Origin: Tenacibaculum agarivorans
Lineage (GTDB): Bacteria; Bacteroidota; Bacteroidia; Flavobacteriales; Flavobacteriaceae
DNA length: 64,000 nt
Reading direction: 5' to 3'
Assembly (NCBI RefSeq): GCF_001936575.1
Contig: NZ_MSMP01000021.1
Coordinates: forward strand, 24,300-88,299
Position numbers and translations under genes: made by a program. Shown here in pieces: positions 34,871 through 42,815 of this stretch (positions are counted from its first letter, which is position 1; the number at the start of each line of letters is the position of its first letter). The notes beneath the pieces were generated by a model, which was not told the DNA's origin, ran no database searches, and worked only from the letters and a program-made list of their open reading frames with translations.

Positions 34871-35845
34871 TTATAAAACCATTAAATTACATCCTCTAAT
34901 ATCTGAATGGTCAAACCTACCAATAATTTCGAAGCTATTAGTAGCTAAAACTTTACCTAAATCTTGTGTAGCAATAAAAGAGCAAGAATTATAATTTGCC
35001 AAATCAATTACGTTAATTCCTCCTGTTTTTCCTTGAGGAATTATTGTTAGTGGATCTTCAGTATCTCTTGTTAAAATCTTCATCCACGGCGGACAATCAA
35101 AAACGCCATCACCTTTAGAATATCCTTGACTCAATAATTCTGTCATACCATATTCTGAATGAATTTTTTCGACACCAAAGCCATCGGATAATATAGTATG
35201 TAATTCACTTCTGATAAGTTCTTTTCTCCTACCTTTCATTCCTCCTGTTTCCATTATTATGGTATTTTTCAAATTGAATTGATACTGTTCTACCAAATCT
35301 AACAGTGCAAAGGAAACACCGATTAATAGTACTTTTTTACCTACTTGATCAAGTTGTACCAACTTTTCAGCTAGTTCATCAGTATTATGAAGATAAAATC
35401 CACTCTCAGGGTTTTTAGATTTTTTTATAAGATCATCTACCATAAAAATTAATGAAGAACCCTTTCGTTCCAAATAACTAGGTAATAAAGCAAGAACGAC
35501 ATAATCTTCTATATTGCCATAAAAGTGTTGAAACCCTTTAGTATAACTTTCTATATAAAGAGAAATATCCGTAACTAAGTGTTTGCTGGTCACACTGCCT
35601 GTTGTACCAGAACTTGTAAAGGTTTCGGTAATAGATGAGGAGCTACTTACAATTTGATGTGATTTAAAAAATTGAATTGGTAAAAAAGGAATTTGATCAA
35701 TTTCAGTTATATCGCTAGGGTGTACATAGAGTAAATCGCAAAAAGAACGATATACCGAATTATTTTCAAACTGATGTTTAAAAACTTGCAATGCTTTTTC
35801 CTTGAATTGCTGAGGAGTAGTTATATCAAAAATTACATCTTTCAT
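34871..35845 (-). CDS. LuxE/PaaK-family acyl-protein synthetase-like enzyme
   Basis: About 324 residues from the ATG at 35845 (MKDVIFDITTPQQFKEKALQVF); the longer frame begins with a spurious hydrophobic stretch. The P-loop-like FTSSGTTGSVTSKH and EYGMTELLSQGYSK match the AMP-forming adenylate family as found in LuxE acyl-protein synthetases, which activate fatty acids. No luxCD-type partners are adjacent. In Flavobacteriaceae a similar protein is frequent and of unknown substrate. Divergent from the serpin gene, with 84 bases between the starts. Confidence 0.78.
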   Translation of the reverse strand: MKDVIFDITTPQQFKEKALQVFKHQFENNSVYRSFCDLLYVHPSDITEIDQIPFLPIQFFKSHQIVSSSSSITETFTSSGTTGSVTSKHLVTDISLYIESYTKGFQHFYGNIEDYVVLALLPSYLERKGSSLIFMVDDLIKKSKNPESGFYLHNTDELAEKLVQLDQVGKKVLLIGVSFALLDLVEQYQFNLKNTIIMETGGMKGRRKELIRSELHTILSDGFGVEKIHSEYGMTELLSQGYSKGDGVFDCPPWMKILTRDTEDPLTIIPQGKTGGINVIDLANYNSCSFIATQDLGKVLATNSFEIIGRFDHSDIRGCNLMVL

Positions 35846-35929
35846 ATGGAAAAGCAAAAATAATAGGAATAGACGCAACCTTTTACTAAAAATGCATCTT
35901 AATAGTAAAAACAAATAAATTTTATAAAA

Positions 35930-37162
35930 ATGAAAAGAACAACTACGGTATTAATATTAATGGCAATTTATATTTTTATCTCTTGCTCTGAAAATACAGA
36001 TAGTAATGAGGATCCAAAAAATCCTTTTAGTGATGTTACTAAAGGAAAGGAAATGGTTGAAGCTAATAATAAGTTTGCATTACAATTTATTGAAGAAGCT
36101 TTTAAAACAGAAGAGAGTAATAAAAACATAATGCTATCTCCTGTAAGTTTATCTCTTGCTTTAGGAATGACATATAATGGAGCTGAAACGAGTACTAAAG
36201 AAGCTTTTGAAAAGACATTATGTTATGAAGGATTAGAACGATCGCAGATTAATGATGTAAATAAGAATATCATCGATTATATTTCTAGTAGTACTCAAGG
36301 ATCAATTTTTGAAGTAGGCAATTCTATTTGGGCCAATACTAAATATACAATTAAAGAAGAGTTTATAGCACTTAATAAAGATTTTTACAGTGCAGAAGTT
36401 GATAATTTAGATTTTACCAACCCTGCCTCTGTAGATGTAATTAATAATTGGGTTTCACAGAAAACATATGGAAAAATTCCAACAATTTTAGATAAAGTAA
36501 ACGGAAACGCACTACTTTATTTAATTAACGCATTGTATTTTAAGGCAGATTGGAAAACAAGCTTTAATAAGGATCATACAAAAGATGCGGTTTTTTATAG
36601 CCCTGAAGGAGAAAAACAAGTAAAAATGATGAAGAAAACTGATGAGGTTCTCTACACTAAAAACTCAATATTTTCTTCTATCCAACTGCCTTACAAGGAA
36701 GAAAAGTATATGATGACTATTTTTTTACCTGAAGAAAATAAAACGGTTGATGATGTTTTAAATTATTTTAAAACAAAAAAGTTGACGGAATATCTTACAA
36801 ATTATAAAGAAGAGGAAGTAGATATTTCAATACCTAAATTTAAGTTTGCTTTTGAAAAAAAATTAAATCAAACGTTACAAAATTTAGGGTTAGGTATTGC
36901 TTTTACTGCTGAGGCTGATTTTTCTGGAATGACAGATAAAAAGGTAAAGATTACATTAATAAAACAAAAAACATTTATAGATGTAAATGAAGAAGGAACT
37001 GAAGCTGCTGCTGTAACTGTAATAGGAATCGAAACTACAGCTATAAAGGATAATATATCATTTACAGCGAATAAACCATTTGTATTCTTTATTACAGAAA
37101 AAGAAACAAATTCTATTTGTTTTGCAGGTAGAATAAGTACACCAGAATACGAAGAACAATAA
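35930..37162 (+). CDS. Serpin family protease inhibitor, lipoprotein
   Basis: 410 residues. Lipobox IFISC (Cys19) followed by SENTD: an outer-membrane, probably surface, lipoprotein. The body is a full-length serpin: NIMLSPVSLSLALGMTYNGA, LYLINALYFKADWKTSF, and the reactive-centre hinge EEGTEAAAVT with the closing NKPFVFFITEKETNSICFAGRI. Small residues in the hinge (TEAAA) predict an inhibitory, not merely serpin-fold, protein. Counting from the hinge Gly places P1-P1' at Thr-Ala (ETT/AIK), although the loop is about two residues longer than in antitrypsin, so the exact bond is uncertain. First gene of a close-packed lipoprotein array. Confidence 0.93.
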   Translation: MKRTTTVLILMAIYIFISCSENTDSNEDPKNPFSDVTKGKEMVEANNKFALQFIEEAFKTEESNKNIMLSPVSLSLALGMTYNGAETSTKEAFEKTLCYEGLERSQINDVNKNIIDYISSSTQGSIFEVGNSIWANTKYTIKEEFIALNKDFYSAEVDNLDFTNPASVDVINNWVSQKTYGKIPTILDKVNGNALLYLINALYFKADWKTSFNKDHTKDAVFYSPEGEKQVKMMKKTDEVLYTKNSIFSSIQLPYKEEKYMMTIFLPEENKTVDDVLNYFKTKKLTEYLTNYKEEEVDISIPKFKFAFEKKLNQTLQNLGLGIAFTAEADFSGMTDKKVKITLIKQKTFIDVNEEGTEAAAVTVIGIETTAIKDNISFTANKPFVFFITEKETNSICFAGRISTPEYEEQ

Positions 37163-37173
37163 AAGATATAATT

Positions 37174-37881
37174 ATGAGAAGAATACTTTACAGTCTAATC
37201 ATTAGTTTTTCATTTGTAGGATGTGGTAATGAAGGTGATCCTACAACTATTAATTCGCAATGTTTTGTTAATAGTCCCATTGAGAATTTTGAATGGTTAA
37301 AAGAGAAAAAGGAAAATTTTGAAAAACTAATGAATTCTGTAAGGGTAGATATTTATCAATACACATACAATGATGAACCTGTTTTTTTAATTAACGATTG
37401 TGTAAATTGTGCAGATGCTATTTCTTTAGTTTACAACTGTTCAGGTGATGTTATTTGTGAATTTGGAGGAATTGAAGGAAAAAATACCTGTCCTGATTTT
37501 AATGATAAAACAACCGATAAAAAGTTAATTTGGAGAAATTACAATGAGGTAATTGTTGATAAAGATATTTATGATAATACTACAACAGACAATTATGAAA
37601 TTATTGGAGCTACTATTAAAGATCATATTTTATCGATTACTATCTCATCAAATGGTTGTAGCGGTACTACATGGGGAGTAAATTTGATTGACGCTGGTGA
37701 AATCTTAGAATCAACACCGCCACAAAGAGTATTAAAAATTCAATTAACAAATAAAGAAGCTTGTAATGCTATAGTAGAAAAAGAAATTCAATATGACATA
37801 AGTGAGTTAAAAGAAAGTAAATTCAACACATTAGTACTCAATTTGTCAGGATGGAATAAAACCATAACTTATAATTATTAA
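37174..37881 (+). CDS. Lipoprotein with DUF6970-like N-terminal domain
   Basis: 235 residues. Lipobox SFVGC (Cys17) then GNEGD. Residues about 45-110 (VDIYQYTYNDEPVFLINDC, then SGDVICEFGGIEGKNTCPDF) resemble a small Cys-containing domain of Bacteroidota lipoproteins that I know as DUF6970. The C-terminal 120 residues are a beta-rich domain with no known family. Function unknown. It starts 11 bases after the serpin stop. Confidence 0.6.
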   Translation: MRRILYSLIISFSFVGCGNEGDPTTINSQCFVNSPIENFEWLKEKKENFEKLMNSVRVDIYQYTYNDEPVFLINDCVNCADAISLVYNCSGDVICEFGGIEGKNTCPDFNDKTTDKKLIWRNYNEVIVDKDIYDNTTTDNYEIIGATIKDHILSITISSNGCSGTTWGVNLIDAGEILESTPPQRVLKIQLTNKEACNAIVEKEIQYDISELKESKFNTLVLNLSGWNKTITYNY

Positions 37882-37890
37882 ATCTAAACC

Positions 37891-38307
37891 ATGAAATCAC
37901 AAAACCATATCAAAATCATTTTACTTTTTTTATTAGGATTCATTTCCTGTTCAGATAGTAATGAGTGTGATGATTCGGTTTTCAGTACATCACCTGTCCC
38001 TGTATTATTTGAATTCAATTTTAAAAATGGTGGAATCACTACTGATGAACTAGAAATATTCTGTAAATACAATAACGAAACACATGAGTGTAAAAGTAGT
38101 TTAGAAACTAAAGAAAATAGCTTTTTACTATATGTAGACTTTCCAGAGTATATTATTAAAACTCCAGATAAAGAATATATAGTAACATTTAAAACAAGAG
38201 TTATTAATGCAACATGTTTCAGTACAGTAGAGGTTGAAACTATAAAAGTAAATGATAAAATTTTATGTGAAAATTGTAACCCAACAACTATTTATACTCT
38301 AGAGTAA
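37891..38307 (+). CDS. Small lipoprotein, hypothetical
   Basis: 138 residues. Lipobox GFISC (Cys20), then SDSNECDDS, an acidic tether of the sort linked with surface export. Seven or so Cys in the mature part suggest disulfides. No family recognised. Starts 9 bases after the previous stop; the next gene begins 2 bases after this one. Confidence 0.6.
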   Translation: MKSQNHIKIILLFLLGFISCSDSNECDDSVFSTSPVPVLFEFNFKNGGITTDELEIFCKYNNETHECKSSLETKENSFLLYVDFPEYIIKTPDKEYIVTFKTRVINATCFSTVEVETIKVNDKILCENCNPTTIYTLE

Positions 38308-38309
38308 TT

Positions 38310-38720
38310 ATGATAAAACTGAAAATAATATTCGTACTTTTTGCTACTTTTTTATTGAGTTGTAGCGGTAAAGGTGAAACTGAAATACAAAGTGAATCTT
38401 TAGATGGAACATGGATTATGACCGTTATACAAGGAGGTTTGTTTCCGGATATAACCTATAACAACGAAGAAATAACTTGGCATATTAATACAAATAAAAA
38501 AATAATTACAATAAGCAACACTATTGATCAATTTGATGGAATCGATAAAAACTTTGTAAATAATTATCCAGGAGAATATAGTTATACAATTATGACCGAA
38601 GAAGGTTTTGATCAATTGATTGTAGGTCAAAGAAAAGGAACAATAACGATAACCGAAGGAAAATTAATAATCGATTACGGAATTGCATTTGATGATGTCC
38701 GCTATACATTTAAAAGATAA
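38310..38720 (+). CDS. Small lipoprotein, lipocalin-like
   Basis: 136 residues. Lipobox FLLSC (Cys18), then SGKGETE. LDGTWIMTVIQGG near the start of the mature part and regular beta strands (ITWHINTNKKIITISNT, GTITITEGKLIIDYGIAF) resemble lipocalin-like DUF domains (xGxW motif). Ligand unknown. Part of the serpin array. Confidence 0.55.
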   Translation: MIKLKIIFVLFATFLLSCSGKGETEIQSESLDGTWIMTVIQGGLFPDITYNNEEITWHINTNKKIITISNTIDQFDGIDKNFVNNYPGEYSYTIMTEEGFDQLIVGQRKGTITITEGKLIIDYGIAFDDVRYTFKR

Positions 38721-38726
38721 ACAACT

Positions 38727-39107
38727 ATGAAACTACTACCACTTATTTTAACCACAGTATTTGTTTTCATTTCTTGTACAGATGAAACAACTGTTACACA
38801 AGACACTAAAGAATTAGATAAATTATTTAATGAAATTACTGAATTGGCAAATAGTAAATCTTGCGAAAATTTAGAGGAATGGTCATTTACAGCATATGGA
38901 GATAAACCGTGTGGTGGACCTTGGGGATATATTGCCTATCCAAAATCTATTGAAACGGAATTTTTAAAGAAAATAGAGACGTATAACGCCTTGAATAAAG
39001 AACTTAATGAAAAAACAGGCGCAGTTTCAGATTGTAGCCTACCAGCACAGCCTGTTAAGGTTAACTGTGTAGATGGAAAGCCTGTTCTTTCTTATGTAAC
39101 CGATTAA
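38727..39107 (+). CDS. Small Cys-rich lipoprotein, hypothetical
   Basis: 126 residues. Lipobox VFISC (Cys17), then TDETT. The mature part has five more Cys (SCENLEEW, KPCGGPWGY, SDCSLPAQ, VNCVDGK), with the block WSFTAYGDKPCGGPWGYIAYP. I recall proteins with this ACGGP/CGGPWGY block as common small Bacteroidota lipoproteins of unknown function. Last lipoprotein of the array; the ECF sigma frame opens about 20 bases later. Confidence 0.6.
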   Translation: MKLLPLILTTVFVFISCTDETTVTQDTKELDKLFNEITELANSKSCENLEEWSFTAYGDKPCGGPWGYIAYPKSIETEFLKKIETYNALNKELNEKTGAVSDCSLPAQPVKVNCVDGKPVLSYVTD

Positions 39108-39129
39108 GAATCTTTAAAATAGTTTTCGT

Positions 39130-39666
39130 ATTAATTTAGATGTACTCATACAAAAATGTAAAAAAAATGACTTGCAAAGTCAGTCACAAGTTTACCAGCT
39201 ATTTGCAGGTAAACTTTTTGCACTGAGCTTAAAGTATTGTAGAAATTATCAAGATGCAGAAGATGTATTACAAGATAGTTTTATCAATGCATTTCATAAA
39301 ATACATCAATTTAAAAATAAAGGATCTTTTGAAGGTTGGTTAAGACGAATTGTAATTACTACTGCTTTACAGAAATACAAAGAACATTCACCTTTACATG
39401 TGTTGAAAGATGAAAACTATATGGAGGAAGAGGTGACTTTGGATGAAAGTAGTGTGAGTTTAGATGTTTTATTAACGTTTATTCAATCGTTACCAGATAG
39501 ATACCGGTTAGTTTTTAATTTATATGTATTGGATAATTATTCTCATAAAGAGATTTCTGAAATGCTAAGTATTTCAGAAGGCACGTCAAAATCGAATTTA
39601 TTTAGAGCAAAGAAGATACTGAAAAGTAAGTTAGAAGAATATCAAATTAAACTACAAAAAGCTTAA
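39130..39666 (+). CDS. ECF-type RNA polymerase sigma factor
   Basis: Sigma-70 family, region 2 (YCRNYQDAEDVLQDSFINAF) and region 4 (LPDRYRLVFNLYVLDNYSHKEISEMLSISEGTSKSNL). No ATG or GTG is in frame; TTG at 39172 is the only ordinary start, but the upstream codons 39130-39171 read (I)NLDVLIQKCKKND, exactly like the start of other Bacteroidota ECF factors (..LIxxCKxxD..). This suggests that translation starts further upstream, perhaps at the rare ATT at 39130, or that a base is wrong in the sequence. The gene ends overlapping the next gene's start (TAATG), so the two are coupled. Confidence 0.8.
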   Translation: MNLDVLIQKCKKNDLQSQSQVYQLFAGKLFALSLKYCRNYQDAEDVLQDSFINAFHKIHQFKNKGSFEGWLRRIVITTALQKYKEHSPLHVLKDENYMEEEVTLDESSVSLDVLLTFIQSLPDRYRLVFNLYVLDNYSHKEISEMLSISEGTSKSNLFRAKKILKSKLEEYQIKLQKA

Positions 39667-41048
39667 TGATGGAAGATAAAAATATAGACAGGCTATTTCA
39701 GGAAGGGTTGAAAGATTTTGAAGTTCAACCTAATGAAAGAGTGTGGCAAAACATTGAGGAAAGGCTTACAAAGAAAAAGAAAAGACGTATAATTCCTTTT
39801 TGGTGGCTTTCAGGAGGAATAGCTGCAGGTATACTTATTACTTTGTTATTAGTAAATCCTGAAGAGAACAGTACCATAAGCATACCATCAGAAATAGAGA
39901 ATTATACAACTCCTGTAGTTATAGATAATAAGACTATTGAAATAGACACTTCATCAGTAAACCCATCAAATTCGAGAAATAAAATAGAAAAGGTAGTTCA
40001 GGAAAATCATATTGTAAAAACGATTAAAAAGAAAGAAGCAACTACAGAAAAACTAGCCAATCAGGTTGAAAATACTGAACATATATCTAACAAAAACAAT
40101 AGATTGGTTGCACATACTCCTCAAAATCTAGAAAAAGAGAAGAAGGATAGAAATAAAGCAATTGAAAAAAATAGTAATCCAGAACAAAGCAAAAAAAATA
40201 CTCTAGCTGAAAATACACTTAATGATACAAAAAAGAATAGTAAAGAAACGGATAAAAAAGTAGATAATACATTGGCCTTATTGGTAGAAGAAGAACCTAT
40301 AGAGAAAGAGGAAAAGAAATCACAGAAGTGGAGCATTACTCCTGTAGTAGGTGTTATCAAATCGGGATCCTTTACAGGAGGCTCTTCTTTAGATGCTACA
40401 TTAAATGAAAACACGATTTCTAGTAATGAAACATTTACTTACGGAATGAGAGTTTCGTATAAATTAGATGAAAAATGGTCATTAAGAACTGGAGTTCAAC
40501 TTCAAAAAACTGTTTTTAATACAGAAAATGTAGCTGTAGTATCAAACACAGTTAGGCCTAATAATTTATCCAATGTAAGTTTTAATTCTACTGAGAATTT
40601 ATCCTTTTTCAGTCTAGAATCTACTAATAATTCATCAGATGCTCTAGGATCACCATCATCGTTCCCAAACAATTTCGCAAATACTAGAGGAAGTATTCAA
40701 CAAACGTACAGTTATTTTGAAGTTCCTGTAGAAGTTCAATATCAAGTTTTCACCTCTAAAACGGTAAAAACACAACTAATTTCAGGTATAAGTACATTGT
40801 TTTTAAATGAAAATTCTATTGCGGTAAATTCACCTATATTTAATCAAGAATTAGGAGAAGCAAACAATATAAATTCCTTTAATTTTAGTGGAAATTTGGG
40901 TGTTAATTTCGATATTCAACTTACTAAAAGTATGTTGTTTAATTTAAATCCAATGATGAAAGCCCAGCTCAATACATTTTCTGAAAACAATAATGGTTTC
41001 AGCCCTTTTACTTTTGGTATTTATTCTGGAGTGTCTTTTACTTTTTAA
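39666..41048 (+). CDS. Putative anti-sigma protein fused to an outer-membrane-type beta-barrel
   Basis: 460 residues. The N-terminal 50 residues (DRLFQEGLKDFEVQPNERVW) resemble the anti-sigma start seen after Bacteroidota ECF genes. One membrane helix (about 45-62) is followed by a charged Lys/Glu/Asn-rich linker (65-210) and a C-terminal porin-like domain with aromatic-ended strands (TPVVGVIKSGSFTG.., FGIYSGVSFTF at the very end). It would span the inner membrane with its tail reaching the outer membrane, but the topology is inference. Coupled to the sigma gene. Confidence 0.65.
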   Translation: MMEDKNIDRLFQEGLKDFEVQPNERVWQNIEERLTKKKKRRIIPFWWLSGGIAAGILITLLLVNPEENSTISIPSEIENYTTPVVIDNKTIEIDTSSVNPSNSRNKIEKVVQENHIVKTIKKKEATTEKLANQVENTEHISNKNNRLVAHTPQNLEKEKKDRNKAIEKNSNPEQSKKNTLAENTLNDTKKNSKETDKKVDNTLALLVEEEPIEKEEKKSQKWSITPVVGVIKSGSFTGGSSLDATLNENTISSNETFTYGMRVSYKLDEKWSLRTGVQLQKTVFNTENVAVVSNTVRPNNLSNVSFNSTENLSFFSLESTNNSSDALGSPSSFPNNFANTRGSIQQTYSYFEVPVEVQYQVFTSKTVKTQLISGISTLFLNENSIAVNSPIFNQELGEANNINSFNFSGNLGVNFDIQLTKSMLFNLNPMMKAQLNTFSENNNGFSPFTFGIYSGVSFTF

Positions 41049-41097
41049 ATAGTAAATTAGTTCTCAAATCGTTTTACATTAGACATCGTTTAGAAGT

Positions 41098-41113
41098 TGT
41101 TTCATGTGGAACA
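41098..41113. promoter_or_regulatory. Isolated parS-like site
   Basis: TGTTTCATGTGGAACA matches the 16-base parS consensus at 14 positions. It is 35 kb from the cluster and overlaps the first possible start codon of the following gene, so it may be a chance match. Confidence 0.35.
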
Positions 41114-41127
41114 CGTTTTTTAAGATA

Positions 41128-41658
41128 ATGGATTTAAGCGTTAGAGAAATAACAGTAAAAGATATAGATCTTCTTTTAGAGTATTGGTTTACTTCTAGTG
41201 ATGACCACTTTTTAAAAATGGGTGCAGATGCTAGCAAACTTCCTAAGAGAGAAGAATTCTATAATATACTTGTAGATCAGATAAACTCACCAATAGAAAA
41301 CAAAAAATCCTATGCCTTAATTTGGGAAGAAAATGGGAAGCAAATAGGGCATACCAACGTCAATAATATTGAATTTGGTAAAGAAGCATTTATGCATTTA
41401 CATGTATGGAATACAGCTAATCGAAAAAAAGGATCAGGAGCGATTTTGGTTAAAAAATCATTACCCTTTTATTTTCAAAAACTAGAATTACAAACATTGT
41501 ACTGTCAACCTTATGCTTTAAATCCTGCACCAAATAAAACACTACAAAAAGTAGGATTTGAATTTGTGAAAAAATACAGAACAATACCAGGATCTTTAAA
41601 CTTTGAACAAGAAGTCAATTTATGGAAAATGACTCGTCATCAATTTTTAGAATTATAA
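41128..41658 (+). CDS. GNAT family N-acetyltransferase (RimJ/RimL-like)
   Basis: About 176 residues from the ATG at 41128 (MDLSVREITVKDIDLLLEYW). An upstream ATG (41104) lies inside the parS-like site and adds MWNTFFKI, less typical. The family blocks HLHVWNTANRKKGSGAILVKKS and NKTLQKVGFEFVKKYRTIPG are present. Substrate unknown. It converges on the isoaspartyl peptidase gene; 2 bases separate the stops. Confidence 0.78.
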   Translation: MDLSVREITVKDIDLLLEYWFTSSDDHFLKMGADASKLPKREEFYNILVDQINSPIENKKSYALIWEENGKQIGHTNVNNIEFGKEAFMHLHVWNTANRKKGSGAILVKKSLPFYFQKLELQTLYCQPYALNPAPNKTLQKVGFEFVKKYRTIPGSLNFEQEVNLWKMTRHQFLEL

Positions 41659-41660
41659 TA

Positions 41661-42707
41661 CTACTCTTTATAAATTTTTACTTGTAGTTCATCTTTATCA
41701 TTCATAGAAGCTCTGTACATACCCGCAGTATTAAATTCAAACACCATATTCCCATTCTTATCTAATGCTATAATTCCACCTGTTCCGCCTAGTTGAGTAA
41801 GCTTATTTTGAATAACTTCTTGAGAGGCTTCTTTTAAAGAAAGATTTTTATATTCCATTAATGCAGAAATATCGTGAGCCACTTGAGCTCTAATGAAATA
41901 TTCTCCCCAACCTGTTGAAGATACACCACAAGTTGTATTATTAGCATAAGTTCCAGAACCAATAATAGGAGAATCTCCAATTCTATTCCAACGTTTATTT
42001 GTCATTCCTCCTGTAGAAGTACCGGCTGTTATATTTCCATTTTTATCTAATGCTACACAACCTACAGTACCAAACTTAGCATCTTTAATTTCAGGATCAT
42101 AAAAAGCAGATTTAGCATCATGATCTAATTCAGCTTTCATTTTTTCTTTTACACGTTGTAATGACTTGAATCTACTTTCAGTAAAAAAGTAATTTGAATC
42201 AACCAATTCTAAGCCTTGTTCTTTGGCAAAAACAGAAGCACCTATACCCGATAATAGAACATGAGGAGAGTTTTCCATCACCTTTCTAGCCAATGAAATA
42301 GGATTCTTTACATTTTTCACTCCAGCTACAGCACCAGCGTTTAAATTGTTACCCGTCATAATTGAAGCATCTAATTCGTTAGATTCATCATGAGTAAACA
42401 CAGCACCTTTACCAGCATTAAACAAAGGTGAATTTTCTAAAACATGAATTGTCTTTTCCACAGCATCAATACTTTTACCGCCATTTTTAAGAATGGTATG
42501 ACCAATTTTTATGGCTTCTTCTAGTTTATCTTTATAGGCTTTCTCCTTTTCAGGTGTCATGTTTTTTTTCAAAATAGTACCAGCACCACCATGAATTATA
42601 ATAGCAAATTCATTTGTTTTTACGTTGTCAGTTACTGTTACCTTATTTTCTGTTTTACAGCTGTAGATAAATATGGATAGAAAAGAAATAGTTAAAAAAG
42701 CTCTCAT
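41661..42707 (-). CDS. Isoaspartyl peptidase/L-asparaginase (Ntn hydrolase), lipoprotein
   Basis: About 348 residues from the ATG at 42707, which gives a proper signal peptide with lipobox IFIYSC (Cys17); the 30 extra upstream codons are polar. The Ntn-hydrolase family marks are AIIHGGAGTILKK, DAVEKTIHVLENSPLFNAGKGAV, and the autocleavage site at GTVGCVALDKNGNIT (nucleophile Thr) followed by TSTGGMTNKRWNRIGDSPIIGSGTY. It hydrolyses isoaspartyl dipeptides and asparagine after self-processing into two chains. Divergent from the ALDH gene, with about 110 bases between the starts. Confidence 0.9.
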   Translation of the reverse strand: MRAFLTISFLSIFIYSCKTENKVTVTDNVKTNEFAIIIHGGAGTILKKNMTPEKEKAYKDKLEEAIKIGHTILKNGGKSIDAVEKTIHVLENSPLFNAGKGAVFTHDESNELDASIMTGNNLNAGAVAGVKNVKNPISLARKVMENSPHVLLSGIGASVFAKEQGLELVDSNYFFTESRFKSLQRVKEKMKAELDHDAKSAFYDPEIKDAKFGTVGCVALDKNGNITAGTSTGGMTNKRWNRIGDSPIIGSGTYANNTTCGVSSTGWGEYFIRAQVAHDISALMEYKNLSLKEASQEVIQNKLTQLGGTGGIIALDKNGNMVFEFNTAGMYRASMNDKDELQVKIYKE

Positions 42708-42773
42708 AAAAAAGTTTGATTTTAAACAAAAAACATCTTTTTTGTTTAATTTATTTAAATGGTGATTAATTTG

Positions 42774-42781
42774 TAAATTTG
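42774..42781 (+). promoter_or_regulatory. -7 element of the ALDH gene
   Basis: TAAATTTG matches TAnnTTTG, 34 bases before the ATG. The matching -33 element is not evident. Confidence 0.35.
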
Positions 42782-42815
42782 ACATCAATTTAAACAACTA
42801 AAACGTAAATACAAA

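Noticed and set aside
41098..41113. Origin-linked parS site at 41 kb
   Set aside because: Only one site, 35 kb from the cluster, and overlapping a possible start codon; kept as a low-confidence feature.
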